Shown: positions 35,340 to 46,003 of the stretch, piece by piece
Numbering within the stretch: position 1 is the first letter of the stretch
Layout: every line of letters begins with the position of its first letter
Assembly (NCBI RefSeq): GCF_905171765.1
Contig: NC_053395.1
Location: 183,786,156-183,850,155, forward strand
Length of the DNA stretch: 64,000 nt
Reading direction: 5' to 3'
DNA from: Bufo bufo
Taxonomy: Eukaryota; Chordata; Amphibia; Anura; Bufonidae
Made by a program: the position numbers and the translations under genes
Notes under the pieces: generated by a model
What the model saw: the letters and a program-made list of their open reading frames with translations, nothing else
The model's database searches: none
What the model was told of the DNA's origin: nothing

Positions 35340-36895
35340 CAGTCGTGACCAAAAGTTTTGAGAATTACATAAATATTGGAAATTGGAAAAGTTGCTGCTT
35401 AAGTTTTTATAATAGCAATTTGCATATTCTCCAGAATGTTATGAAGAGTGATCAGAAGAATTGCATAGTCCTTCTTTGCCATGAAAATTTACTTAATCCC
35501 CAAAAAAAACTTTCCACTGCATTTCATTGCTGTCATTAAAGGACCTGCTGAGATCATTTCAGTAATCGTCTTGTTAACTCAGGTGAGAATGTTGACTAGC
35601 ACAAGGCTGGAGATCATTATGTCAGGCTGATTGGGTTAAAATGGCAGACTTGACATGTTAAAAGGAGGGTGATGCTTGAAATCATTGTTCTTCCATTGTT
35701 AACCATGGTGACCTGCAAAGAAACGCGTGCAGCCATCATTGCGTTGCATAAAAATGGCTTCACAGGCAAGGATATTGTGGCTACTAAGATTGCACCTCAA
35801 TCAACAATTTATAGGATCATCAAGAACTTCAAGGAAAGAGGTTCAATTCTTGTTAAGAAGGCTTCAGGGCGTCCAAAAAAGTCCAGCAAGCGCCAGTATC
35901 GTATCCTAAAGAGGATTCAGCTGCTTGATCGGAGTGCCACCAGTGCAGAGCTTGCTCAGGAATGGCAGCAGGCAGGTGTGAGCGCATCTGCACGCACAGT
36001 GAGGCGAAGACTTTTGGAAGATGGCCTGGTGTCAGAAGGGCAGCAAAGAAGCCACTTCTCTCCAAAAAAAACATCAGGGACAGATTGATCTTCTGCAGAA
36101 AGTATGGTGAATGGACTACTGAGGACTGGGGCAAAGTCATATTCTCCGATGAAGCTTCTTTCCGATTGTTTGGGGCATCTGGAAAAAGGCTTGTCCGGAG
36201 AAGAAAAGGTAAGCGCTACCATCAGTCCTGTGTCATGCCAACAGTAAAGCATCCTGAGACCATTCATGTGTGGGGTTGCTTCTCATCCAAGGGAGTGGGC
36301 TCACTCACAATTTTGCCCAAAAACACAGCCATGAATAAAGAATGGTACCAAAACACCTCCAACAGCAACTTCTTCCAACAATCCAACAACAGTTTGGTGA
36401 AGAACAATGCATTTTCCAGCACGATGGAGCACTGTGCCATAAGGCAAAAGTGATAACTAAGTGGCTCGGGGACCAAAACGTTGACATTTTTGGTCCATGG
36501 CCTGGAAACTCCCCAGATCTTAATCCCATTGAGAACTTGTGGTCAATCCTCAAGAGGCGGGTGGACAAACAAAAACCCACTAATTCTGACAAACTCCAAG
36601 AAGTGATTATAAAAGAATGGGTTGCTATCAGTCAGGAATTGGCCTATAAGTTGATTGAGAGCATGCCCAGTCGAATTGCAGAGGTCCTGAAAAAGAAGGG
36701 CCAACACTGCAAATACTGACTCTTTGCATAAATGTCATGTAATTGTCGATAAAAGCCTTTGAAACGTATGAAGTGCGTGTAATTATATTTCACTACATCA
36801 CAGAAACAACTGAAACAAAGATCTAAAAGCAGTTTAGCAGTAAACTTTGTGAAAACGAATATTTGTGTCATTCTCAAAACTTTTGGCCACGACTG
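35340..36895 (+). mobile_element. Tc1/mariner element, DD35E type, 1556 bp
   Basis: Inverted ends CAGTCGTGACCAAAAGTTTT and AAAACTTTTGGCCACGACTG are flanked by TA (35338-35339 and 36896-36897). The transposase is on the plus strand but frameshifted. Confidence 0.92.
35705..36719 (+). pseudogene. DD35E Tc1 transposase with two frameshifts
   Basis: The product reads in three overlapping frames. The helix-turn-helix part (VTCKETRAAIIALHKNG onward) runs to about 36060. The middle part has the first catalytic Asp (VIFSDEASF) and ends in IHVWGCFSSKG to about 36330. The last part runs 36342-36719 with the second Asp (CIFQHDGALCHKAK) and the Glu (PDLNPIENLW). There are 35 residues between the second Asp and the Glu, the spacing of the DD35E (Traveler) group. 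The C-terminus VLKKKGQHCKY is complete. Confidence 0.88.
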
Positions 36896-38222
36896 TATAT
36901 GCACCTTTCGAATTTTTTATATATTATATATCAACTAAGGGCATATACAGAACATATGGCTGATATAGGGACTCTGGAGAGAGGAGGCCCAGTCCTCATT
37001 TTAATGGATGATTAGACTCTGCATAAGGATTTGTGGGGTCATTTATTGCCTCTACATAACTTACAGTTCCTTGCAAAATTATTCACCCCCCTTGACTTTT
37101 TTTGTTACATTACAGCCTTAAGTTCAATGTTTAATTAACCCCTTAAGGCCTGTAGGTGTTTTTTCTTTTTTTTTGTGTTTTCGTTTTGCGCTCCCTGCCT
37201 TCCCAGAGCCATACATTTTTTTATTTGTCTGTTCACATAGCCATATGAGGGCTTGTTTTTTGCGGGACAAGTTGTACTTTCCAACGCCACCATTTAATAT
37301 TGCATATCATGTAGTGGGAAGCAGGAAAAAAATTCCAAATGAAATTGCAAAAAAGAAGCAACTCCACCACAGTTTTTTTTTTTTATTTACGACGTTCAAT
37401 GTGCCATAAAACTGACCGGTTACTTTTATTTTTCAGATCAGTACGAAGCTGGAGATACCTTATATGTATAGTTTTTCTTGCGTTTTGATAGTGATAAAAA
37501 ACTAAAAAGTGGGAAACAAATCAGGGTTTTTTTTGTCGCCATATTTTGACCCCTATAACTTTTTTGTAATTATGTGTACGGAGCTAATTTTTTGCGGGGC
37601 GATCTAAACTTTTCATTGATACTATTCTGGGGTGTGTATGACCTTTTGATCACTTTTTATTTAATTTGTTTGTAGAAAATAAAGCGAACAAAAACGGCGA
37701 ATCGGCCATTTGGACACTTTTTTTTTCCATTTTGTTGTTTGCCGTATGGGGAATATATTTTTATATTTTTATACTATGGGCATTTTCGCACTTTGTGACA
37801 CCCATGATGTGTATTTTTTTTATTTTTTATTAATATATTTTATTGAAAGTCAAACAATAATTTTCAATATAAATTATATAACACTAGTAATGCATTTTTT
37901 TCAATTTTTTTACCTGCCCAAACAGCCTCCCCAACCACCACCCTTTTAGTGATGCGTCACTCCAGAGGCGGAAAAATAAAAATAAAAAGAGGTATCATTT
38001 CCAGAAATCCCATATCCTAGTCCATTTTTCCTCTATGTTTATCTGTTTGTAAAGAACCCTCTCATATACTCATTTGGTGTATCCCTTGAGAACCAGACCC
38101 TAGTAATCAGAAGTCTTGCCAAAAACATGATTCTTAATAAAAAGGGCCTTTTTATCTTTATGACAGTTTACCTTAGAGAGGTCACCCAATATCCAGCATT
38201 CTAACATGAAGGGGATCGCTAT

Positions 38223-41060
38223 TTAAAATTTTTCCTTGATAACCCTATCGATTTCTCCCCAGTAATGTTTTAATTCTATACAGGACCAAAACATGTGCAC
38301 AAAATCACCCCCCGGTGAATCACACCTTGGACAATTAGATGTGTTTCTAAGACCACATTTTTCTCTCAGGCTATGAGCTGAGCGCTGCGATTGGCCAGCG
38401 CTACAGCCTGGGAGAAGGAGACGCGGGCAGGCTCCACCCAGTTGAACCGAACATATGAAGCTACCGGAGCCTATACAGGGAGAACGGAGCGGCGCCCAGG
38501 GATAATAGTAAGTGCGGGGAGATCCCTGGGCGCCACTCTCCATGTCTGTATGCTTTAGTTTACATTTTTTTATTCTAGTGAAAGGTCCTCTTTAAATTCA
38601 GATGCAAAAAATCTTCAATCTTGGGGGAAATTATACTGCCCAAATATTCAAAGGATTCAGAGATCTTCAACATATTAAGAAGCCCCTCTCTGGAAAGTTC
38701 AAATCTATCTATAGGCATAAGAGTGTTTTTTGACCAATTGATATCTAGTCCTGATACTTCCCCAAAGGAATTAACTAATTGAATAATTCTTGGGCGCATT
38801 CGATTAGTATTATTTATAAAAAATAAGACGGCGTCGGCATATAGCAAGATTTTATCTTCTATTCCAGGCATGCTCAACCTGCGGCCTCCAGCTATTGTAA
38901 AACTACAACTCCCACAATGCCCTGCTGTAGGCTGATAGCTGTAGGCTGTTCGGGCATGCTGGGAGTTGTAGTTTTGCAACAGCTGGAGGACCGCAGGTTG
39001 AGCATGCCTGTTCTATTCCTTATGTCCCAAATCCTTCAATCGTGGAATTCTGCCTCACCATTACTGCCAAGGGCTCAATATAGATGTCAAAAAGTAATTG
39101 GGAAAGAGGACACCCTTGACGGGTGCCTCTACTCAAAGGGAAACTCTCTGTCAAACTCCCATTAATATTCAGACTAGCTCTAGGGGACTTGTATAAAAGC
39201 TTAATCATATTTATAAATCTGGGCCCAAATCCCATTTTGCCTAAGACCCTTCAGAAGAATCTCCACTCCACCCTGTCAAAGGCCTTAGAGGCGTCAAGAG
39301 ACAGGATGGAGCGGGCGACCCCCCCCCGGTGGACTGTAGATTCACATACACACGATGAAGATTGTTATGTGTACCTTTATGAGGAATAAAGCCATTCTGA
39401 TCAGGATGAATAATTGATGTAATAACCTTAGCTAGTCTTGCAGCCAAAATCCTTGAAAAAAGCTTCATGTCGGTGTTTAGTAGGGAAATCGGCCTGTAGA
39501 ACTCCGTGACCAGAGGATCTTTACCTTTTTTTGGTATTAATACTATCACGGCTTCTAGCATTGAATTAGGAAGAGTACCGTCCTTCACTGACTGATTAAA
39601 CACCTTTAATAGCCATGGGAGAAGAACCCCACTGTATTTGTGATAAAATTCGTGTGGGAAGCCATCTAAGCCAGGGGAAGAATTACCCGATCGGCTTTTA
39701 AAGCTGCCTCTAACTCCTGAGGGGAAAAGTCAAGATCAAGGTATTCTCTTTGACTATCTGTAAGAACAGGTAAGTCAATGGAATTTCAATAGACATCGAG
39801 AAGTTTGTCTGAAGTATTTTTATTTGATTTATATAGCACGGCAAAATGCCTAACAAAAGTTTTTTTATATACTCCTGATCTTCAACTATTCCCTCAGGTG
39901 CCCGAATGCTTAGTATTTTTTTTTTCTTTTTCTCCTCATTTGAAATCTAGTAGTTTCCCTGGGCGTCCTGATTCAACAAAATATTTTTGACCCTTAAAAA
40001 AGAGCCTTTGCTGGGTATAAATTTGAGTATTTCTGACTTACCTTCTCCATATTTTCTCTATTTTCTACTGTATTATTTCTGGATAATTCAATCGTAGCAG
40101 CTGCCACTGCATCCTTAAGATCCCTCTCTTTTATACCATATCCCTTTCTTAAGTAGAAGATATTGCTGACAAGTACCCCCCTCATATAGGCCTTAAATGC
40201 ATCCCATACTAGTTAAATACTTACTGAATTATAATTAATATCCCAAGATTGAGTCATATCCTGCACCATACTGTCATGATTGTCCATTAAGGAAATCCAA
40301 TGGGGATTTAGCCTAAAAGTAGGTCTGCCCCTGGCTTTATTGTCCACCATGGAAACCTCAAGGGAGAAAGGTACATGATCCGAAAGAGCCCTGGCTTTAT
40401 ATTTCATCCGCTTAATACATTTCAAATAATCTTTATTTATCAGAACCAGATCTATCCAGGACATAGAGTTTCCCGACTTGCTTACACATGAGTAGGCTCT
40501 CTTCCCTTTCCCTACACGGCCCCATACATCAACAAAACCAGATTCCTGACAAACTCTTGCCAGGGGTGACCCTTGTAGGGGCAACCACATATTGCCCCCC
40601 ATTGAAATCCTATCAATCACAGGATCAATAACACAGTTAAAGTCTCCATTAATTATTACTGGGCATTCAGGCCAACGATCTATAAAGGTTAACAAAGAAT
40701 TAAGTACCCCAAAAGAAAAGGGTGGGGGGATATAAACGAAGGCCAGGATACATAATTTTCCAGTAAGTTTACCATAAAGGAAAAATATTTTCCCTGTTTG
40801 TCGATGGAGGATGTCTGGCAAAGAAAGTCAATCCGTTTATTAACTAAAACTGAAACTCCTCTAGAATAACTAGAGAAGATAGAATGATATGTCTGCGCAG
40901 CTCATCCTTTATCAAGGCGCCGAGCCGTTTCCCCAGTAAGATGGGTCTCTACTAGGCACAAAATTGCAGAAAAATGGGTCTGAACCAGGTCTAAAACCGC
41001 TTGTCTTTTTAGCCTATCACCAATTCCCGGAACATTCCAGGTTAATATTTTAATTGACAC
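38223..41060 (-). pseudogene. LINE ORF2: endonuclease plus reverse transcriptase, broken
   Basis: The AP endonuclease shows CLVETHLTGE near 40960, INGDFNCV near 40630 and ARALSDHVPF near 40380. The RT shows VIVLIPKKGKDP and FYRPISLLN near 39500, GTRQGCPLSQLLFDIYIEPL near 39100, and LLYADAVLFF near 38840 where LINEs have YADD. The tail has CPRCDSPGGDFVHMFWSC near 38330. Several stops and frameshifts separate these, and the lost Asp in YADA alone would kill catalysis. Confidence 0.85.
38865..39010. mobile_element. hAT-type palindromic MITE, 146 bp
   Basis: It has the same CAGGCATGCTCAACCTGCGG ends as 5705-5837 and is flanked by TTCTATTC (38857-38864 and 39011-39018). This copy has an internal direct duplication of the CTGTAGGCTG stretch. 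It lies in the LINE RT coding region, right beside the YADA box. Confidence 0.88.
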
Positions 41061-41825
41061 TTACTCAACCAAATCAAAGCCCCCAAAAAAACTAAAGAAC
41101 AATGAGACCTCCCCTCATCCTCCTCAAGAGAGACGCACCGCATTCCCTCCCATATCCCCCCAGAACTCCCCATAGACTACATCCCCCTCCTCACCCCCAA
41201 TCCCCACCCTACACCCCATGATCCACTACCCTCATAGGACAGAACTCTCACCTAAGACCACCTACCCTCCTCCCTCCATCCCGACACCCCAGGAGAAAGA
41301 AAACATTCAAATATCATTCCAGTCAGTTTCAGCACGCTCATATGTCATGGTCAGGATTGACCACGGCATCTGAGGGGTTAAATTTCCGCAATCGACATTA
41401 CTGCCGGTTGCGGACATGAGCCACGGGTGTTTGCTAAAAGAAGCAGGCGTACATCCGCGGCTATGGCACCCGCAGTGGGCAGAAGCGGGCGCCATCTTTA
41501 AACACCCGCCCAGCGCCGTACATGTACGGTGCTGGGCGTGAAAGGCTTAATCTGAATTTTATGTGATGGATCAGAACACAATAGTCTAAGTTGGTGAAGT
41601 GAAATGAGAAAAATATATAAATAAAACTATTGTTTAGAAATAGAAAACAGAAAATTGTCATGTGCGTATGTATTCATTGCTAGGAATCCCATAAAAAGCT
41701 CTGGTGCAACTAATTACCTTCAGAAGTCACATAATTTGTTAAACGATGTCCACCTGTGTGCAATCTAAGTGTCACATGATCTGTTATTACATATACACAA
41801 GAGGTATCACTTACCAAACACTGCC

Positions 41826-42760
41826 ATGAAGACCAAGGAACTTTCCAAACAACTAAGGGACAATGTTGTTGAGAAGTACAAGTCAGGGTTAGGTTATAAA
41901 AAAATATCCAAATCTTTGATGATCCCCAGGAGCACCATCAAATCTATCATAACCAAATGGAAAGAACATGGCACAACAGCAAACCTGCCAAGAGACGGCC
42001 GCCCACCAAAACTCATGGACTGGGCAAAAAGGGCATTAATAAGAGAGGCAGCACAGAGACCTAAGGTAACCGTGGAGGAGATGCAGAGTTCCACAGCAGA
42101 GACTGGAGTATCTGTACATAGGATGGCAAAAGCCGTACGCTCCATAGAGTTGGGCTTTGTGGCAAAGTGGCCAGAAGAAAGCCATTGCTTTTAAGCTAAA
42201 AACAAAAAGGCACGTTGTGAGTTTGTGAAAAGGCATGTGGGAGAATCCCAAAATGTATGGAGGAAGGTGCTCTGGTCTAAAATTGAACTTTTCGGCCATC
42301 AAAAAAAACGCTATGTCTGGCGCAAACCCAACACATCACATCACTTAAAGAACACCATCACCACAGTGAAACATGGTGGTGGCAGCATCATGCTGTGGGG
42401 ATGTTTTTCAGCAGCCGGGACTGGGAAACTGGTTAGAATTGAGGGAAAGATAGATGGTGCTAAATACAGGGATATTCTTGAGAAAAACCTGTACCACTCT
42501 GTGCGTGATTTGAGGCTAGGACTGAGGTTCACCTTCCAGCAGGACAATGACCCCAAACACACTGCTAAAGCAACACTTGAGTGGTTTAAGGGGAAACATG
42601 TAGATGTGTTGGAATGGCCGAGTCACAGCCCAGATCTCAATCCAACAGAAAATCTGTGGTCAGACTTAAAGATTGCTGTTCACAAGCGCAAACCATCCAA
42701 CTTAAAGGAGCTGGAGCAGTTTTGCAAGGAGGAATGGGCAAAAATGAATACTTTTGCAAG
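41826..42760 (+). pseudogene. Sleeping Beauty-like DD34E transposase lacking the first catalytic Asp
   Basis: The N-terminal helix-turn-helix part (MKTKELSKQLRDNVVEKYKS onward) ends in a stop at 42194 after a frameshift. The second part starts near 42225 (NVWRKVLWSKIELFGH) and runs through VKHGGGSIMLWGCFS, QQDNDPKHTAKATLEW and SPDLNPTENLW. Related transposases have WSDETKIELFGH at the first site; here DET is missing, consistent with a 9-bp in-frame deletion near 42278. The C-terminus runs into the right inverted end, so the last residues are lost too. Confidence 0.85.
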
Positions 42761-43289
42761 GCACTGTAGGTGCATCCACCGCCAGCCTACATCTACGCCA
42801 GCTCCATTGCTGTGGTAGATTTAGATAATTTTCTAAGTCTATAACAGGCGTAGAAAATGATAAATGAGACTGGGTTTTACTCCCTTGCTGTGCTCCCTGT
42901 TCCGTTCTGCACGTATTAGATTGTTATTTGTTGTTGACCTCGGCTTGCCTTTGACCACTCTCTGCTTCGTCTGGTTCTGACTTCGGCTTTACTATTCTGT
43001 CTACCCTTTGTCTTCTGATTTGGTACTGTATTGTTTGCTCGGTTCTGACCCATTCCTGTACAACCACGTTTTTGTGTTTCCTCGTCTCTGTGTGTGTTTG
43101 TCTTGCACTTAGTGGAACAGGGAATGTCGACCAGTTGCAGACTTGCCGCAGTGAGGCAAGGATAGCTGTGTGTTTCCTGCCTAGTGTGCTGACATCTGCT
43201 TTGCAAAAATGTCAGCAACATGGATATAAACTGCAGATAATCAAAGTGTTGCCAGAAAGAGCATTAAGCAGTGTCATACTGGGGTTCCT

Positions 43290-43655
43290 TGGAACCACCA
43301 GAGAAAGTTAACATCAATAATGTCTAACGTGAGTGGCCAGACGAAGCGCAGTTCGCGCGAAACGGCCATCGCCGCCTGTAACTGAGTGTATGCCCGCATC
43401 CACAACCTTGTTTTTATGCTTTGAATAAAACGCTGCAAGAAAATTGGGTGAGTGCTGCAATTTATTGTTATCTATTTTCACAAACTTGGATTGTACTTTA
43501 CAAGTGCAGAGCACCGCCCACAGTATCACACGTCAATGTAGATAAACTCCGGTCCACCCTAGAAGTAGCAGCAGTGCCGACACCGGGACTTTGTTTTTCT
43601 TTTTTTATGATTATGTCTAATAGGTTTTGGATCAAAAAAAATGACCCTACTGGCA
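43290..43655 (+). mobile_element. Penelope-like terminal fragment
   Basis: The GAATAAAACGCTGCAAGAAA and GAGTGCTGCAATTTATTG stretch after the GCGAAACGG motif matches the layout at the outer end of the first Penelope element (GAAACGTTGCAAC...GGAATAAAATGC). No coding part is present. A DD37E Tc1 begins directly after it. Confidence 0.55.
43333..43375 (+). ncRNA. Hammerhead-ribozyme-like motif
   Basis: GGCCAGACGAAGCGC is followed by a GCGCGAAACGGCC string. The layout is core box (CAGACGA against consensus CTGANGA), a short GCGC/GCGC stem, then GAAA and a GGCC/GGCC stem. Type I hammerheads are known at Penelope-like ends. One core base is off, so activity is doubtful. Confidence 0.5.
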
Positions 43656-43663
43656 AGTAAATA

Positions 43664-45226
43664 CAGGGAGTGCAGAATTATTAGGCAAGTTGTATTTTTG
43701 AGGATTAATTTTATTATTGAACAACAACCATGTTCTCAATGAACCCAAAAAACTCATAATATCAAAGCTGAATATTTTTGGAAGTAGTTTTTAGTTTGTT
43801 TTTAGTTTTAGCTATTTTAGGGGGATATCTGTGTGTGCAGGTGACTATTACTGTGCATAATTATTAGGCAACTTAACAAAAAACAAATATATACCCATTT
43901 CAATTATTTATTTTTACCAGTGAAACCAATATAACATCTCAACATTCACAAATATACATTTCTGACATTCAAAAACAAAACAAAAACAAATCAGTGACCA
44001 ATATAGCCACCTTTCTTTGCAAGGACACTCAAAAGCCTGCCATCCATGGATTCTGTCAGTGTTTTGATCTGTTCACCATCAACATTGCGTGCAGCAGCAA
44101 CCACAGCCTCCCAGACACTGTTAAGAGAGGTGTACTGTTTTCCCTCCTTGTAAATCTCACATTTGATGATGGACCACAGGTTCTCAATGGGGTTCAGATC
44201 AGGTGAACAAGGAGGCCATGTCATTAGATTTTCTTCTTTTATACCCTTTCTTGCCAGCCACGCTGTGGAGTACTTGGACGCGTGTGATGGAGCATTGTCC
44301 TGCATGAAAATCATGTTTTTCTTGAAGGATGCAGACTTCTTCATGTACCACTGCTTGAAGAAGGTGTCTTCCAGAAACTGGCAGTAGGACTGGGAGTTGA
44401 GCTTGACTCCATCCTCAACCCGAAAAGGCCCCACAAGCTCATCTTTGATGATACCAGCCCAAACCAGTACTCCACCTCCACCTTGCTGGCGTCTGAGTCG
44501 GACTGGAGCTCTCTGCCCTTTACCAATCCAGCCACGGGCCCATCCATCTGGCCCATCAAGACTCACTCTCATTTCATCAGTCCATAAAACCTTAGAAAAA
44601 TCAGTCTTGAGATATTTCTTGGCCCAGTCTTGACGTTTCAGCTTGTGTGTCTTGTTCAGTGGTGGTCGTCTTTCAGCCTTTCTTACCTTGGCCATGTCTC
44701 TGAGTATTGCACACCTTGTGCTTTTTGGGCACTCCAGTGATGTTGCAGCTCTGAAATATGGCCAAACTGGTGGCAAGTGGCATCTTGGCAGCTGCACGCT
44801 TGACTTTTCTCAGTTCATGGGCAGTTATTTTGCGCCTTGGTTTTTCCACACGCTTCTTGCGACCCTGTTGACTATTTTGAATGAAACGCTTGATTGTTCG
44901 ATGATCACGCTTCAGAAGCTTTGCAATTTTAAGAGTGCTGCATCCCTCTGCAAGATATCTCACTATTTTTGACTTTTCTGAGCCTGTCAAGTCCTTCTTT
45001 TGACCCATTTTGCCAAAGGAAAGGAAGTTGCCTAATAATTATGCACACCTAATATAGGGTGTTGATGTCATTAGACCACACCCCTTCTCATTACAGAGAT
45101 GCACATCACCTAATATGCTTAATTGGTAGTAGGCTTTCGAGCCTATACAGCTTGGAGTAAGACAACATGCATAAAGAGGATGATGTGGTCAAAATACTCA
45201 TTTGCCTAATAATTCTGCACGCAGTG
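43664..45226 (-). mobile_element. Tc1/mariner element, DD37E type, 1563 bp, with doubled terminal repeats
   Basis: The outer ends GTGCAGAATTATTAGGCAA are inverted and flanked by TA (43662-43663 and 45227-45228). A second, inner inverted pair, GTGCATAATTATTAGGCAAC (43853 and 45033), sits about 185 bp inside each end. This matches the IR/DR arrangement of Sleeping Beauty-type elements. Confidence 0.92.
43991..45008 (-). pseudogene. DD37E Tc1 transposase with one 1-bp frameshift
   Basis: The N-terminal part (MGQKKDLTGSEKSKIVRYL onward, a helix-turn-helix) runs from 45008 to about 44730. The rest is in the next frame to 43991. The shift lies in the A-run of CCCAAAAAG near 44728. Catalytic residues are in LWTDEMRVS, FMQDNAPSH and PDLNPIENLW, with 37 residues between the second Asp and the Glu. 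The C-terminus LAKKGGYIGH is complete. It is one base from an open frame. Confidence 0.9.
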
Positions 45227-45321
45227 TATCTCCAAAGGCAGGTCCAAATGTTATTTTTTTCTGGACGTTTCAGGCCCACTGCTGCATCAGAGCCTGGGTC
45301 CTCTGGGCCAGTATGACTGTG

Positions 45322-45750
45322 TTAAAGAGGACCTGTAACCTCTCCTGACATGTCTGTTTTAGTAATTACTTACATTCCCCTTCTAATAACAATTCTGGAG
45401 CATCAATTCCTCTGACTCTGCCATTCCTTTATTCCTATACACCTTCAGTTTGCAATGAAGGTCCAGATGAGTTTTACCAGTTTGGGTGTCTGTCCCTGCA
45501 CAGTCTAATCACTAGCAGCACTGGCTAGATAATGTCCGACAGGGCAGGGATACCCCCCCCCCCCCCCCCCAACTGGTGACACCCATCTGGACCTTCATTG
45601 CAGTCTTTTATTCATAACTTTTAGCAGGAATAATAAAGGAAATGCACAACACAGAGTTCTAAGAATAAATGCTCTAGAATTGTTATTATACGGCGAATGT
45701 ATGCAGTTACCAAAAAAGACATGTCAGGAGCGGGTAGAGGTCCTCTTTAA
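45322..45750. mobile_element. TTAA-flanked MITE with GAGGACCTGTAACC ends
   Basis: TTAAAGAGGACCTGTAACCT at one end and AGAGGTCCTCTTTAA at the other are inverted. It contains a (C)n tract near 45550. A partial copy is at 53215-53412 in chrna1 intron 7, sharing TTCATAACTT(C/T)TAGCAGGAA. Confidence 0.75.
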
Positions 45751-45814
45751 CATCTAATGATCTGAATCATAATGTGGATTCCCCGTCACATGCTGTGGAG
45801 TCATCCGAAATCTT

Positions 45815-45836
45815 CAGCTGTCTCTGTGAACAGGTG
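45815..45836 (+). promoter_or_regulatory. chrna1: Paired E-boxes upstream of chrna1
   Basis: CAGCTG at 45815 and CAGGTG at 45831 are 16 bp apart and lie about 130 bp before the start codon. Muscle AChR alpha-subunit promoters are known to use two adjacent MyoD/myogenin E-boxes. The same pair at the same spacing precedes the second copy (61526). Confidence 0.75.
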
Positions 45837-45963
45837 TGAGGCAACTATAGTGCCAGTAACATCATTCCTGATGGATGGACGGGAAGGCGCAGAGTCCGCC
45901 TCTCCGAGGAAGAGTTCCAGACATGTAACCAGAGAGGAACAACGCTAACAGAAGTGGAAGGAA

Positions 45964-46003
45964 ATGGGTTTCACCATCACACATTTTATTCTCCTCGTAA
46001 CAG
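45964..46003 (+). CDS. chrna1: chrna1 exon 1: signal peptide
   Basis: It encodes [13 protein letters not shown] plus one base and ends at ACAG|GTACGG. The ATG has a GGAAATGG context (A at -3, G at +4). The signal peptide is completed in exon 2 (AGTVLA). Confidence 0.9.

Larger units (their letters stand above)
37820..41310 (-). mobile_element. L1/Tx1-like LINE, minus strand, ORF2 only
   Basis: On the minus strand the order is 5' leader (41310-41070), AP-type endonuclease, reverse transcriptase, a cysteine-rich tail and an A-rich 3' end seen as T-rich sequence at 37815-37850. No ORF1 was seen, so it is probably 5'-truncated. A short unrelated insertion lies at about 38362-38595 and a hAT MITE at 38865-39010. 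Confidence 0.82.
37135..41550 (+). mobile_element. TTAA-target element containing a LINE
   Basis: TTAA at 37131-37134 and 41547-41550 flanks DNA that starts TTAACCCCTTAAGGCCTG. It is the same family as 25690-26805. The left portion (37135-37815) and right portion (41310-41546) belong to this element; the middle is a LINE. The right portion has a GCCGTACATGTACGGTGCTG hairpin. The element has no recognisable transposase. Confidence 0.7.
37064..42766 (+). mobile_element. Sleeping Beauty-like Tc1 element split by a 4.4-kb insertion
   Basis: The left end CAGTTCCTTGCAAAATTATT (37064) and right end ACTTTTGCAAGGCACTG (42766) are inverted and flanked by TA. Between them, 37135-41550 is a TTAA-type insertion. 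Joining 37064-37134 to 41551-42766 gives a continuous Tc1 of about 1.29 kb, shorter than the usual 1.6 kb. Confidence 0.82.
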
